This document shows, in pieces, positions 36,570 through 45,326 of a stretch of DNA of 64,000 nt. A model generated the notes under the pieces. The model worked only from the letters and a program-made list of their open reading frames with translations, ran no database searches and was not told where the DNA came from. The DNA is taken from assembly GCA_964421085.1 (NCBI GenBank), contig CAYQVO010000014.1, positions 1 to 64,000 on the forward strand, given 5' to 3'. Position 1 is the first letter of the stretch. The number at the start of each line of letters is the position of its first letter. This stretch comes from CAYQVO01 sp964421085. GTDB lineage: Bacteria > Bdellovibrionota_C > UBA2361 > CAYQVO01. The position numbers and the translations under genes are program-made.

Positions 36570-37628
36570 TTACCGTTTTCCGGCGACACGGCTTTGCTGA
36601 TAACTTTCCTGATAATTCACCAGTTCCACACGGCGGTTTTCAGCCCTCCCCTCTTCTGTCTCGTTTGTAGCGACTGGCGCCGCGAAGGAAGCGCCGAAAG
36701 GATGAAGTCTGTCCTTTGCGATCCCGCGCGCCGAAAGAGCGTTGATAACCGCCGCAGCTCTTTTTGCGGAGAGCTCTCTGTTGAATTCGAAACCGCCCAC
36801 CGCGTCCGTATGACCCACTATGAGAGCTTTCATCGCGGGAGAGTCCCTGAGAAGCTTTGCCATCTCCTGCAGCGTCGCATCTGATTCGGGCTTCACATCA
36901 GCTTTGTTGAAGTCGAAATAGATCCCGTAAAGAGCGACTTTGCCTGCTGCGCCGAGCTGCTGCGCCATTTCGGCGGCGGTAATTTTGACCATCCGGTCAT
37001 CCATCGGCCTGGTCTCTATGACATCCACCCGGGCCAGAACCTGACCTGCCGCAAGTACACTGTCCTTCCAGCTCGACGGAGTGGCGCCCGTGAATACGGT
37101 GACATAGATGTCTCCTTCGGGCCGGGCCTTCTTCATCGCGATGTACCGATAGTCGTCGGCGGATGCCAGGGTGTATTTCTGTTTATCGTAATCAACCTCC
37201 GATGTGTACACCTGATTCATGAACCGCCCGTATCCATTATCAAGCTCCTCTTTGCTCCCGCTGAAGAGAACCTCGAATCCTTTTCCCTTGAGATCGTTCT
37301 CGTAGTTCTTTATCGCTTCAAGTGTCGAAGCGTCGGGGGGCATTCTGTAGAAACCGGTAGTCCGCGCTCCTTCAACCTTGAGCCGCTTCCAGTCGTTGAA
37401 CTTCTGCGCTTTATAATCGAAGACAACCCGCTCGGCCGGGATTGTGAACTCGTCGAAGTTCTTCTGTTTGTATCTCAGGATGATTGAACCTTCGAAGCGT
37501 TTGAGAAGAGGGTGATCTTTCGAACCTGCGACGTCCTTGTTCGTATCCGGCTTGTCTGCCGCAAGCGCTATCGGCCCGCCTGCTGTCAAAAGAATGAGCG
37601 CAACTGCCGCGGACAGTAATCTTTTCAT
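36570..37628 (-). CDS. OmpA-family outer-membrane protein with DUF4892-like region
   Basis: 352 residues. The signal peptide MKRLLSAAVALILLTAGGPI ends near ALA. A middle region (about 45-220) resembles DUF4892-type domains. The C-terminal OmpA domain binds peptidoglycan: YFDFNKADVKPESDATLQEM, VGHTDAVGGFEFNRELSAKR, and the terminal NRRVELVNY. The conserved Asp and Arg of the diaminopimelate-binding loop are present. It probably tethers the outer membrane to the wall. Confidence 0.85.
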   Translation of the reverse strand: MKRLLSAAVALILLTAGGPIALAADKPDTNKDVAGSKDHPLLKRFEGSIILRYKQKNFDEFTIPAERVVFDYKAQKFNDWKRLKVEGARTTGFYRMPPDASTLEAIKNYENDLKGKGFEVLFSGSKEELDNGYGRFMNQVYTSEVDYDKQKYTLASADDYRYIAMKKARPEGDIYVTVFTGATPSSWKDSVLAAGQVLARVDVIETRPMDDRMVKITAAEMAQQLGAAGKVALYGIYFDFNKADVKPESDATLQEMAKLLRDSPAMKALIVGHTDAVGGFEFNRELSAKRAAAVINALSARGIAKDRLHPFGASFAAPVATNETEEGRAENRRVELVNYQESYQQSRVAGKR

Positions 37629-37696
37629 GGGTCTTCCTTTTTTGAATAGAGGGCTATAGTGTCCGACAGCCGCTACGTAGTGTCAATTGCGGCGCT

Positions 37697-38086
37697 CTAA
37701 GCGGCCCGCTTTTTATCGAGCTTCCACTTCTTTTCGAGCCTTTCAAGCGCTCCGCCGTGGGCCTGTTCGGCCTGGTCGATTATCTGCGCCAGAGTGAACT
37801 GCCCGTCTTCGTCCAGGGTGGAAGGATTTGGCAGCTGCGCAAGAATACCGAAACAGATCTCGCGCTCATCTACCAGATATTTCGCTGCGCGGGAAAGTTT
37901 GAGCGAAACATCGAGAATATCGAAGACTACGTTATGCTCAACGGCTGCTTTGAAACTGTTTGAGAGTTCTTTTACAACCCGGTGAATGAGACCAGGGAAT
38001 ATTTCTCCGGGATAATTGGCAATACCGTAGCACCACCCGTCGATCTCAACAGCGAAAATCTCTTCAAAACTTGCGGTATCCGACAT
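37697..38086 (-). CDS. Small acidic hypothetical protein
   Basis: 129 residues from ATG 38086. It has no signal or membrane segment, is acidic and mostly helical, and ends in a basic EKKWKLDKKRAA tail. I recognise no family. It follows the 38116 gene by 29 bases in the same direction. Small acidic proteins next to large helical ones can be chaperone-partner pairs, but I have no direct evidence for that here. Confidence 0.55.
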   Translation of the reverse strand: MSDTASFEEIFAVEIDGWCYGIANYPGEIFPGLIHRVVKELSNSFKAAVEHNVVFDILDVSLKLSRAAKYLVDEREICFGILAQLPNPSTLDEDGQFTLAQIIDQAEQAHGGALERLEKKWKLDKKRAA

Positions 38087-38115
38087 GCTCTTCTTTCAAC
38101 CTGAAAAATTCATCT

Positions 38116-39273
38116 TCAGCCTGTCCATTCCACTAACTCACGATCCTGCAGAGAATCCTTTATCTGCTTGAACAGATGGTGAAGGTTAGATTCTGGATCG
38201 GCAGATTTCTCAATCAACGCCGCCAGTTCTCCCTTGAGGGACTGCATCTTAGCTATCGCCTGCTGATCCAGGCCCTTGTCCATGATGTAATTCACGGCAT
38301 CATAAAGAACGGGAAGGTATTGTACAAGCAGCAGCGTATCGCAGTCTTCCTCCGTGACAAGCCCGCCCTTCTTCCTCCGGTTCTGAACGAGCTGCTGGAA
38401 CTGCAGGACTTCCGCCGCAATTTCGGAAGCATCTCTTCCAACTTCCTGGGCCCGTCTCTGAGCGATATACGGAACAATATCGACAACCCCGTCCAGAAGG
38501 TGTTCGAGACCTTCGCTGTCCTGCAGAAAACCGAATTCCGACTGGTTTCGAAGTTCGGTCGCAAAGCCTGTATCGACATCGGCCGCAAGGAACTCGACCT
38601 GGGCTTCTTCGACGGCCCTGTCCTCCTGCAACTCGCGCAGTGACTGTTCTTCCGCAAGGAGGAACTTAATCCTCTCCTGCAGAGCTTCTTCGACGCTCTT
38701 TTCACCTGAAATCTCGCCGCCGTACCCTGTTTCTTCCTTGACTTCCTCAAGCGTCTTGGAGCCTTTCTGAAGACCGGCGAGCTGCCTGTTATTGAGAAGC
38801 ATTGCGAGGAGTTCCTGGCGGTAATCTGCAAGACTGTGATCGAAAGCGCCGTGATTATGACGGCTGACACGGTATCTCTGTCCGTTTTGAAGCGCCTCGG
38901 CACGTGCCTGAAGCTTGCCCCGCACGATTTCGCGCTTCATCTCCTTCAACATGCCCGCGTCTATATGCGCCGGCATTTTTCCGGTTCTTTCGGCGTGAGC
39001 CACTGCTGCATCAACCGCGCTTAATTTAACCTTGTCGTCGAGCCCGAATTTCTTTGCGACTTCGATGTTGTTTTTGCACTCATCGACGGTCTGCCGCATG
39101 TCATGAATTATGCTCTTTGAAACTTTCGTTTCAGCGGCAACCGCCGGATCGCTGGAATGGATTTCTTTCAGTGCGCCGGGGCTCAGCTTAATCTGCTGAT
39201 GATCCAGAGCTTCAGCCGGCTTCTCTATTGAAGTCGAAGTCGCTGTTCTGGTCCTTTCCATTGTATCTGCCAT
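38116..39273 (-). CDS. Helical hypothetical protein
   Basis: About 385 residues from ATG 39273. A TTG at 39321 would add 16 basic residues, and neither start has a clear ribosome-binding site. The sequence is hydrophilic and helical, with Glu/Leu/Gln-rich coiled-coil-like stretches (EALQERIKFLLAEEQSLREL and onward). It has no signal peptide, membrane segment or motif I can name. The small acidic gene follows, and argS diverges upstream with 169 bases between. Confidence 0.6.
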   Translation of the reverse strand: MADTMERTRTATSTSIEKPAEALDHQQIKLSPGALKEIHSSDPAVAAETKVSKSIIHDMRQTVDECKNNIEVAKKFGLDDKVKLSAVDAAVAHAERTGKMPAHIDAGMLKEMKREIVRGKLQARAEALQNGQRYRVSRHNHGAFDHSLADYRQELLAMLLNNRQLAGLQKGSKTLEEVKEETGYGGEISGEKSVEEALQERIKFLLAEEQSLRELQEDRAVEEAQVEFLAADVDTGFATELRNQSEFGFLQDSEGLEHLLDGVVDIVPYIAQRRAQEVGRDASEIAAEVLQFQQLVQNRRKKGGLVTEEDCDTLLLVQYLPVLYDAVNYIMDKGLDQQAIAKMQSLKGELAALIEKSADPESNLHHLFKQIKDSLQDRELVEWTG

Positions 39274-39442
39274 AGTGCTCTGGAAACCCCTGCTTCGTCG
39301 CCTGTTATGGATTTTTTCCAAAAACCAGGCTCATTTAGTCCCGCCATGTGTACATAAGTGGCGAAATATTATAACCAATAATATCAAGCCACTGACGGTC
39401 GGGAACTTGTCTTCTGCCTATTTATCTTCGTAAGGAGAGAAC

Positions 39443-41161
39443 TTGGTTCAGTTAAACCTCATAAAATCTATCGCCGAGGCGACAAATCTCGATCCCGGGC
39501 AGGTGGCCAAAGTGCTTGTAAGAACTAGAGATTTAGCCTTTGGAGACTTTGCATTTCCCTGTTTTATGGCGTCAAAAAATCTCCGGACCTCCCCCGCTGA
39601 ATGCGCAAAGAAGCTTGAACAGAATTTAAGGCTTCCCGAAGGCATTTCAAAGGTTGAGGCTGTCGGGCCTTACCTGAACTTTTTCTGCGATACAGCAGCC
39701 ATGGCCCGGGAGCTTATCCCCCGTGCGCTCGGAGAAAAGACCGCGATTGGGAAAAAACCTCAGACCGACCGCACGATCGTCATTGATTATTTCGCGCCCA
39801 ATATCGCCAAGACGCTTCATGTCGGGCACCTCCGTACGACATTCATCGGCGCCTCACTCTACCGACTGTTCCGCCATCTCGGATACCAGGTAATCGGTGT
39901 GAATCACCTCGGAGACTGGGGCACACAGTTCGGCTTTGTGTTCGCAGGGTGTGAAATATGGGGAAAGCCGGAAAATGCGACGGTAGATTCGCTCGTTGAT
40001 CTGTATGTACGCGCTTCGGCACTGCGGAAGGCGCAGGAAGCGGGCAGTGTTCAGGAAGCAGACTGCGACAAACCCGATGTCAATCTCATGGCGCGGGACT
40101 ATTTCAGGCGGCTTGAGGACGATGATCCCGATGCGCATGCCTTCTGGCAGTGGTGTCTTGATATTTCGCTGCAGTATTTTCAGGAGAATCTGGATCGCCT
40201 GGGCATACACTTCGATTATCATACCGGCGAATCATTTTACCGCGGCATGATTGGAGACATTGAGCGGAAAATCAAAGAAAGCGGGATTCTCGAGAATTCC
40301 CGGGGTGCGCTCGGAGTTGAGCTTGGAAAAGAGCTTGGCTTTGTGAGGGTATTTGCCGAAGACGGCCGTTCGCTTTATATCACCCGCGATATTGCCGCCG
40401 CAGTTTACAGGACAGAGACATTCAAGCCGGAAAAGATACTATATGTAGTGGCGGCTCAGCAGACTCTTCACTTCAAGCAGCTCGTTGAACTTCTGAGGCG
40501 CATGAAGCACCCCGCAGGTGAGAAAGTGATTCATGTACCATTCGGGTTTGTGCCGGGAATGAAAACACGCGAAGGGGGAGGAATTTCCCTTAAAGGCTTC
40601 CTGGACGAGGCACACCGGCGCGCTCTCGACACGTACCGGGAAGAGGTGGAAAAGCGGCCTGAAGGACTGGATGAGGAATCAATAGCGGAATCTGTGGCGA
40701 TTGGAGCGACTTATTTCTATTTTCTGAGCCACAGCAACATCAAAGATTTTCAGTTCAGCTGGAAAGAGGCCCTCACTTTTCATGGCGACTCCGGCCCTTA
40801 TGTTCAGTATGCTCTGGCGCGGATCAACAGTATCGAGACCAAAGCAGCTGAAGCCGGCATTACTGAGACCATGGAATTCAACGAAAAGCTGCTCGATGGG
40901 CCTCTTGAACATGAGCTTTTGAGTATTCTTTCGCAGTTTGACGAGGCGCTCGCGAAAACAGCCGCAGATTATGAGCCCTATCACATTGCTTTATACTGCC
41001 TTGATTTGGCAAAATCAGTGTCGAAGGCGTACAGAGCCCTTCGGGTGGTCGGTGAGGAAGCTGAACTGGCGCGAAGCCGGCTTGCTCTCTTTCTTGCCTG
41101 CAAGTATGTATTACATACCGGGCTGACACTTATAGGAGTGCCGGCCGTAGAACGGATGTAG
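39443..41161 (+). CDS. argS: Arginyl-tRNA synthetase
   Basis: 572 residues from TTG 39443, preceded by AAGGAGAG six bases upstream. The class I HIGH motif is HVGH at residues 126-129 (KTLHVGHLRTTFIG). The KMSKS region is GMKTREGGGISLKGFLDEA, the typical ArgRS form. The C-terminal DALR anticodon-binding domain ends the protein (SRLALFLACKYVLHTGLTLI). It is directly followed by a tRNA gene. Confidence 0.93.
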   Translation: MVQLNLIKSIAEATNLDPGQVAKVLVRTRDLAFGDFAFPCFMASKNLRTSPAECAKKLEQNLRLPEGISKVEAVGPYLNFFCDTAAMARELIPRALGEKTAIGKKPQTDRTIVIDYFAPNIAKTLHVGHLRTTFIGASLYRLFRHLGYQVIGVNHLGDWGTQFGFVFAGCEIWGKPENATVDSLVDLYVRASALRKAQEAGSVQEADCDKPDVNLMARDYFRRLEDDDPDAHAFWQWCLDISLQYFQENLDRLGIHFDYHTGESFYRGMIGDIERKIKESGILENSRGALGVELGKELGFVRVFAEDGRSLYITRDIAAAVYRTETFKPEKILYVVAAQQTLHFKQLVELLRRMKHPAGEKVIHVPFGFVPGMKTREGGGISLKGFLDEAHRRALDTYREEVEKRPEGLDEESIAESVAIGATYFYFLSHSNIKDFQFSWKEALTFHGDSGPYVQYALARINSIETKAAEAGITETMEFNEKLLDGPLEHELLSILSQFDEALAKTAADYEPYHIALYCLDLAKSVSKAYRALRVVGEEAELARSRLALFLACKYVLHTGLTLIGVPAVERM

Positions 41162-41175
41162 GCGAAAATTTTTTT

Positions 41176-41249
41176 CGGGGTGTAGCTCAGCCTGGTAGAG
41201 CGCACGGTTCGGGACCGTGAGGTCGGAAGTTCAAGTCTTCTCACCCCGA
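41176..41249 (+). tRNA. tRNA-Pro(CGG)
   Basis: A 74-base cloverleaf. The acceptor CGGGGTG pairs with CACCCCG. The D-arm is GCTC/GAGC, and the anticodon stem CACGG/CCGTG encloses loop TTCGGGA, giving anticodon CGG (Pro, codon CCG). The T-arm GGAAG/CTTCT has one G.U pair. The discriminator base is A and the 3' CCA is not encoded. It starts 14 bases after the argS stop. Confidence 0.93.
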
Positions 41250-41260
41250 TATCGGAAAAG

Positions 41261-41300
41261 GGGACGGTTCCTATTTCCGTGAAGAAAAAGGAACCGTCCC
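41261..41300. repeat. REP-like hairpin after tRNA-Pro
   Basis: A perfect 11-bp inverted repeat, GGGACGGTTCC (41261-41271) and its complement (41290-41300), with an 18-base A/T-rich loop. It resembles the REP hairpins that spread with Y1-type (RAYT) transposases, and a second, related hairpin is at 54163. It could also terminate the tRNA transcript. No transposase gene lies in the window. Confidence 0.6.
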
Positions 41301-41315
41301 TGAGCTATCCCGTTT

Positions 41316-41903
41316 TTACGGCCACTTTGCGCCCTGCAGCGCGCCATGAATCGTAAGCCGATCGTACTCTTCGTCAGTTTGCCGGGCTTTCCGGATTATC
41401 CTGTGTGCCAGGCTGTTTGCCTCTTTTGCCGTGAGCTTTGGATTTGAAAGAGCTGCTTCCCTCAGGGCCGTCTCAATCTGCTTCTTGTGATGAAGCGCCT
41501 GATAAACATGCCCTGCCTCATGCTTCCGAAGGGCAGCCATGTACCTCTCCCACGACTGTCTTGCAGGATCTGATGCAGGAATGCCGGTTCGCCATTCGGG
41601 AAGATGAACAGTGATCGACGATGTTACCCTGACGTTCCTGATATCCGGCACATTGTCTCGAACCGGCCATTTCCAGTAAATATGCCACTCCGTGTAAGCG
41701 TCATAAACGCCTCCATCAGAACCTTGCGTTCCATGCTGTGTGAGACAATTTCTGACCTCTTCAGGTGTGTTTCCCTCGACAGGAAAATACACCGCATAAA
41801 CGCCGTCGATACTCTCGAAATTCTCACCGGATGCGGACGAAAGGAAAAGAAATGGTACCAGAAGGACCAGGACGATACTGCTGACAACTCTGCTGACTGA
41901 CAT
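41316..41903 (-). CDS. Secreted DUF922-type zinc-protease-like protein
   Basis: 195 residues. The signal peptide is MSVSRVVSSIVLVLLVPFLF with cleavage near ASG. The mature part has an HExxH zinc motif, KHEAGHVYQALHHKKQIE, at about residues 128-145, and the SSITVHLPEW strand region, as in DUF922 (Zn-dependent protease-like) proteins. The family role is not established. It precedes the REP hairpin and follows the FliL-like gene by 17 bases in the same direction. Confidence 0.7.
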   Translation of the reverse strand: MSVSRVVSSIVLVLLVPFLFLSSASGENFESIDGVYAVYFPVEGNTPEEVRNCLTQHGTQGSDGGVYDAYTEWHIYWKWPVRDNVPDIRNVRVTSSITVHLPEWRTGIPASDPARQSWERYMAALRKHEAGHVYQALHHKKQIETALREAALSNPKLTAKEANSLAHRIIRKARQTDEEYDRLTIHGALQGAKWP

Positions 41904-41920
41904 CGCACGTATGATGCGGA

Positions 41921-42514
41921 TTACTGGATTATGAATTCAGTAAAATAAACAGCGACCACTGAAGGTTCGGGAAAATCGAGCGCAGTGTTGATAGCCTCCA
42001 CCAGTTCTTCTTTCAAGGAACTCTTGCCTTGATTGGTAAGTAGATCTTCTGCCCGCTTGGAGGAGAGAACCTGGATAACTGCGTCACGAACAAGAGCTTC
42101 CTTCTCCTTCATCTCGGCTGGAAGCGCCGTGGGATCGGCAGGCGCACCATGTCCCCCGCTGCCTCCGCCGCCATGCCCTGAACCTCCGCCTGCCCCGCCC
42201 TCTGTGGGCAGAAGATTGGGGTCATATTCGAGGAGCAGAGTTGTTTTGAGAAATCTCTTCGGATCAGACAGGTTGACGATGAACGTATCGAGCTTGGCGC
42301 GTTTGTACACGACCTCCGGAATTACTTCCTGCTCATGCGCAGCTTCGTCGCCATCGCTTCCTCCCATAAGCATGAGCGGGAGCCCGATGCCGAGCACGAG
42401 AAGCAGGACGCCCGCGGTCGCAAAAATGATGATCTTCTTTTTGTTCCGGCCGGATACGCCTTCCGCAGGTTTTTCCGTACCTTCTTCCTGTTCGTCTTTT
42501 TCCCTGATAGCCAT
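41921..42514 (-). CDS. fliL: FliL-like protein with Gly/His-rich insertion
   Basis: 197 residues from ATG 42514. A cytoplasmic lead is followed by one membrane segment at about 28-52 (IIIFATAGVLLLVLGIGLPL), then the FliL domain with LDTFIVNLSDPKRFLKTTLL, VIQVLSSKRAEDLL, GKSSLKEELVEAIN and the terminal VAVYFTEFIIQ. A Gly/His-rich stretch (about 107-124) is inserted in the periplasmic domain. FliL normally sits at the flagellar motor, yet no flagellar gene is nearby, so its job may be unrelated to motility. Confidence 0.78.
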   Translation of the reverse strand: MAIREKDEQEEGTEKPAEGVSGRNKKKIIIFATAGVLLLVLGIGLPLMLMGGSDGDEAAHEQEVIPEVVYKRAKLDTFIVNLSDPKRFLKTTLLLEYDPNLLPTEGGAGGGSGHGGGGSGGHGAPADPTALPAEMKEKEALVRDAVIQVLSSKRAEDLLTNQGKSSLKEELVEAINTALDFPEPSVVAVYFTEFIIQ

Positions 42515-42711
42515 ATAGGTCTCTCAGCCTCTGGAGGCTGCCCGTATTAAATAGAGTGTTTTAAGCTTCCAGAGATTTGAATCGGCGCTTTTGAGAAAAA
42601 CCATTAGTAGAATCAGCAGCAAAAGGGTGCCGCAATTTACTCCATAATGTTGAAGTCCGGGCAGAAATATTATAGTGTTTTCAGACAATTAAAGCGCCTG
42701 TTTATTTCTGT

Positions 42712-43965
42712 ATGATGAGAGTTCTCCTCCTTGCGCCCCAGCCTTTCTTTCAGGAACGGGGCACTCCTATAGCTGTGAAGCTTGCAAGCGAAGTCCTTGG
42801 CTCACGGGATGATGTAGAACTCGAGGTCCTGTGTTATCCGGAAGGTGAACGGACGGCGGTTCCTCAAGTTCTTATCCGCCGATTCCGAACGCCTGCGTTC
42901 CTCCGCGGCGTGGGCCCGGGGGTATCCTGGAAGAAAGTCATCCTGGATATCTTCATGCTTTGTTCTCTTGTCCGGCTTTTGTGGAAACGAAGGCGCAATC
43001 AGTACGATCTCATCCATGCTGTCGAGGAATCCGTCTTTATGGCGCTCCTTGTCCGACTCCTCACGGGGATTCCCTATATCTACGATATGGACTCGTGTAT
43101 TTCTGCTCAACTTGTCGCCCGATGGCCTCGTCTGCGGTTTCTCTCTCCGCTTTTCGCAAAAATGGAATCACTTGCCGTAAGAAAGAGTATGGCGGTCATC
43201 GCTGTATGTCCTTCCCTTGTCGACGCTGCCCGCGCAATGGGAGCTCCGGAAGTTTTTCTTCTTTCTGATGTCTCTCTGCTTGATCTTTCGAAGCAGGATA
43301 CATCGAAGTCCTTCCGGCTCCGAAAAGGATGGGGAGCAGAGCCGGACGACGTTCTCATTCTTTACGTGGGAAACCTCGAGCCGTACCAGGGGATGGATCT
43401 TCTTATCGAAGCGTTTGGCCGATGCATAAAGCGTCAGCCGCGGGTGCGTCTCGCAGTAGTCGGCGGACGCGACGGACACATTGAACACTACCGGAAGAAA
43501 TGCGAAGAAGAAGGCTTTGCAGACAAAGTTCACTTTGCGGGCGCCCGCCCTCTTTCTGAACTTGGCACTGTCCTTTCACAGGCTGACATTCTTGTTTCTC
43601 CCCGCATCACGGGCACAAACACCCCGATGAAAATCTACTCCTATCTTCACTCGGGAAAACCGATTGTTGCCACCAGTCTTCTCACTCACTCCCAGGTGCT
43701 GGACTCTTCGACCGCAATGCTTGCCGATCCTTCTCCTGAGGCTTTTGGAAAGGCGCTTTCAGAGCTTGCGGCTGACGTCCGGCTTCGCGAGGCTCTCGGT
43801 GAAAAGGGCCGCCGGTATGCGGAAGAGCGGTTCACCTTTTCCGCGTTCAGTAATGACCTTAATCAGATCTATTCAAGGATTCGGACTCTGTTGCGACAAC
43901 AGGGGGTTTGCCGTTCTTCTCGATCGGGAGGTGCCGGCAGGAATGGACACGCTTGTGACAACTGA
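42712..43965 (+). CDS. GT4-family glycosyltransferase
   Basis: 417 residues of GT-B fold. It starts MMRVLLLAPQPFFQERGTPI, with the acceptor-side Rossmann half (about 1-190). The nucleotide-sugar half contains ILYVGNLEPYQGMDLLIEAF, KVHFAGARPLSELGTVLSQA and a terminal NTPMKIYSYLHSGKPIVATS, the usual motif before the conserved Glu/Gly region of GT4 enzymes. It probably adds sugars in surface-polysaccharide synthesis. No membrane segment is apparent. Confidence 0.8.
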   Translation: MMRVLLLAPQPFFQERGTPIAVKLASEVLGSRDDVELEVLCYPEGERTAVPQVLIRRFRTPAFLRGVGPGVSWKKVILDIFMLCSLVRLLWKRRRNQYDLIHAVEESVFMALLVRLLTGIPYIYDMDSCISAQLVARWPRLRFLSPLFAKMESLAVRKSMAVIAVCPSLVDAARAMGAPEVFLLSDVSLLDLSKQDTSKSFRLRKGWGAEPDDVLILYVGNLEPYQGMDLLIEAFGRCIKRQPRVRLAVVGGRDGHIEHYRKKCEEEGFADKVHFAGARPLSELGTVLSQADILVSPRITGTNTPMKIYSYLHSGKPIVATSLLTHSQVLDSSTAMLADPSPEAFGKALSELAADVRLREALGEKGRRYAEERFTFSAFSNDLNQIYSRIRTLLRQQGVCRSSRSGGAGRNGHACDN

Positions 43966-44018
43966 TGCGAAAACTCTTTCGGAGGAGTTTTGCAGAAGCG
44001 CGGCATCCAGAAGTGTAA

Positions 44019-44882
44019 TTAATTCTCTTCTGATCGATCTTCCATCTCTTTACAGAGACAGCATGACTCCGGCGGAACAGGATCCGCTGCTGAAACAGGT
44101 GCAGACATGCAATCTGCTGAGTTTGTCCGGATGATACCTTCAGAATCGTTTTTCACTGCCCGTACATACTCAACACGCGACAATACAAAAGCGGCTGCAT
44201 GCTCCACCCGCAGCGCCCTTTCCCCGAGCGAAAGAACTTCAAAACCATGCTCCGCGAAGTCGTCGATTTCCGCCGGAAGCCATCCCGACTCAGGGCCGAT
44301 TGCGAGGATCGCGGTCTGTTCACTTCGCACACTGATTCTGCCCTGCCCTTCCGCCATATGGAGTACGTAACGTTTCGAGCCGGCATAGTCGGTGTCGAGC
44401 GAAGGAAGAAGTCTCTTCTTCACCTTCCAGTACTCGTCATGAATATGGACTGATGGCGGAATGCAGTCATATGCCTGCTCGAGTCCTTTGATGATCTCAT
44501 GGCGGATCTCATCTTCCTTCAGCGCTTTTGTCTGTAGGTAACTCTTCTCAACCCGGCCGCTTCTGATGAAATGAACCTCCAGCACGCCCAATGTCGAAGC
44601 GAGCTGAAGAATTTTTTTTATCGTCTGCGGCCGTGACAGGGCGCAGATAAGGACTGCACGGGTTCTGGCGGGAGGGGAGCTGTCGAGATCAAGTTCCATT
44701 TGAACTTCGTTTCTTGAAGCTGAAAGGATTCGGGCATGTCCCCGCATACCTCCCAGAACCGCCGCTCTGCACTTGACCCCGGGCCTGAGTTCGTGGGTGT
44801 CGTACATATAAACGGCGCGCGCTCCCCCGATTACAGCTTTTTTCTCCGAAATCTCTTCTGGAAGCACGATTACGCAGTTCAT
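44019..44882 (-). CDS. rsmE: 16S rRNA m3U1498 methyltransferase RsmE
   Basis: 287 residues from ATG 44882; an ATG at 44915 is an alternative. The SPOUT-fold marks are GPESGWLPAEIDDFAEHGFE and LGERALRVEHAAAFVL, the knot that binds S-adenosylmethionine. The N-terminal PUA-like part (MNCVIVLPEEISEKKAVIGG) is also typical of RsmE. It methylates U1498 in helix 44. The C-terminal tail of about 40 residues is longer than usual and Cys-rich. It is convergent with the GT4 gene, which ends 53 bases away. Confidence 0.85.
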   Translation of the reverse strand: MNCVIVLPEEISEKKAVIGGARAVYMYDTHELRPGVKCRAAVLGGMRGHARILSASRNEVQMELDLDSSPPARTRAVLICALSRPQTIKKILQLASTLGVLEVHFIRSGRVEKSYLQTKALKEDEIRHEIIKGLEQAYDCIPPSVHIHDEYWKVKKRLLPSLDTDYAGSKRYVLHMAEGQGRISVRSEQTAILAIGPESGWLPAEIDDFAEHGFEVLSLGERALRVEHAAAFVLSRVEYVRAVKNDSEGIIRTNSADCMSAPVSAADPVPPESCCLCKEMEDRSEEN

Positions 44883-44936
44883 AAAGTAATTAAATGATAC
44901 CGGGTGTATTGCCATGCGCAGTATAGGACATTAGAT

Positions 44937-44942
44937 TATAAT
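44937..44942 (+). promoter_or_regulatory. Possible -10 element of the GroES-like gene
   Basis: A perfect TATAAT at 44937-44942 lies 18 bases before the GroES-like start at 44961. No -35 hexamer at 16-18 bases is convincing. The rsmE gene diverges here, so its own promoter probably lies in the same 78-base gap. Confidence 0.35.
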
Positions 44943-44960
44943 GTGAAAATCGGCACAGAA

Positions 44961-45314
44961 ATGGCAAAGGTTCACAAATTGGACGTTCCCGTAAAGAAAG
45001 TGAGAAAGATAAATCCTCTTGGTTACCGCGTCCTTATCTTGCTTCTGGACGAGAACGACATGACGGAAGGCGGACTGTACCTCCCTGAAGGCGCCAAACA
45101 GGCGATGAACGAAAGCCTTCTTGCGAGGGTAATTGAAGTCGCAAGCGCCATGGATCAGGATAGTGACGAAGAGCACAACATAAGCGGCATACCGCTTGGC
45201 GCAACAGTTCTCATTGCCAGGAACACGGGAACAAAAGTGCCCTGGGACGACAGGCTTCGAATCGTCGCTTCAAAGGACATTCTTGCGATAGTGGAAGAAG
45301 TGGATCTCATATAG
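44961..45314 (+). CDS. GroES/Cpn10-like protein
   Basis: 117 residues from ATG 44961. An upstream GTG at 44943 is in frame but would extend past the family start. After a basic leader the Cpn10 fold is visible: PLGYRVLILLLDENDMTEGG, YLPEGAKQAMNESLLARVIE, GATVLIARNTGTKVPWDDRL, and SKDILAIVEE at the end. The mobile-loop region differs from typical GroES (TEGGLYLPEGAKQ). It has no groEL next to it. It may be a second, lone co-chaperonin or a protein with another partner. Confidence 0.75.
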   Translation: MAKVHKLDVPVKKVRKINPLGYRVLILLLDENDMTEGGLYLPEGAKQAMNESLLARVIEVASAMDQDSDEEHNISGIPLGATVLIARNTGTKVPWDDRLRIVASKDILAIVEEVDLI

Positions 45315-45326
45315 TGTCGCGCATTA

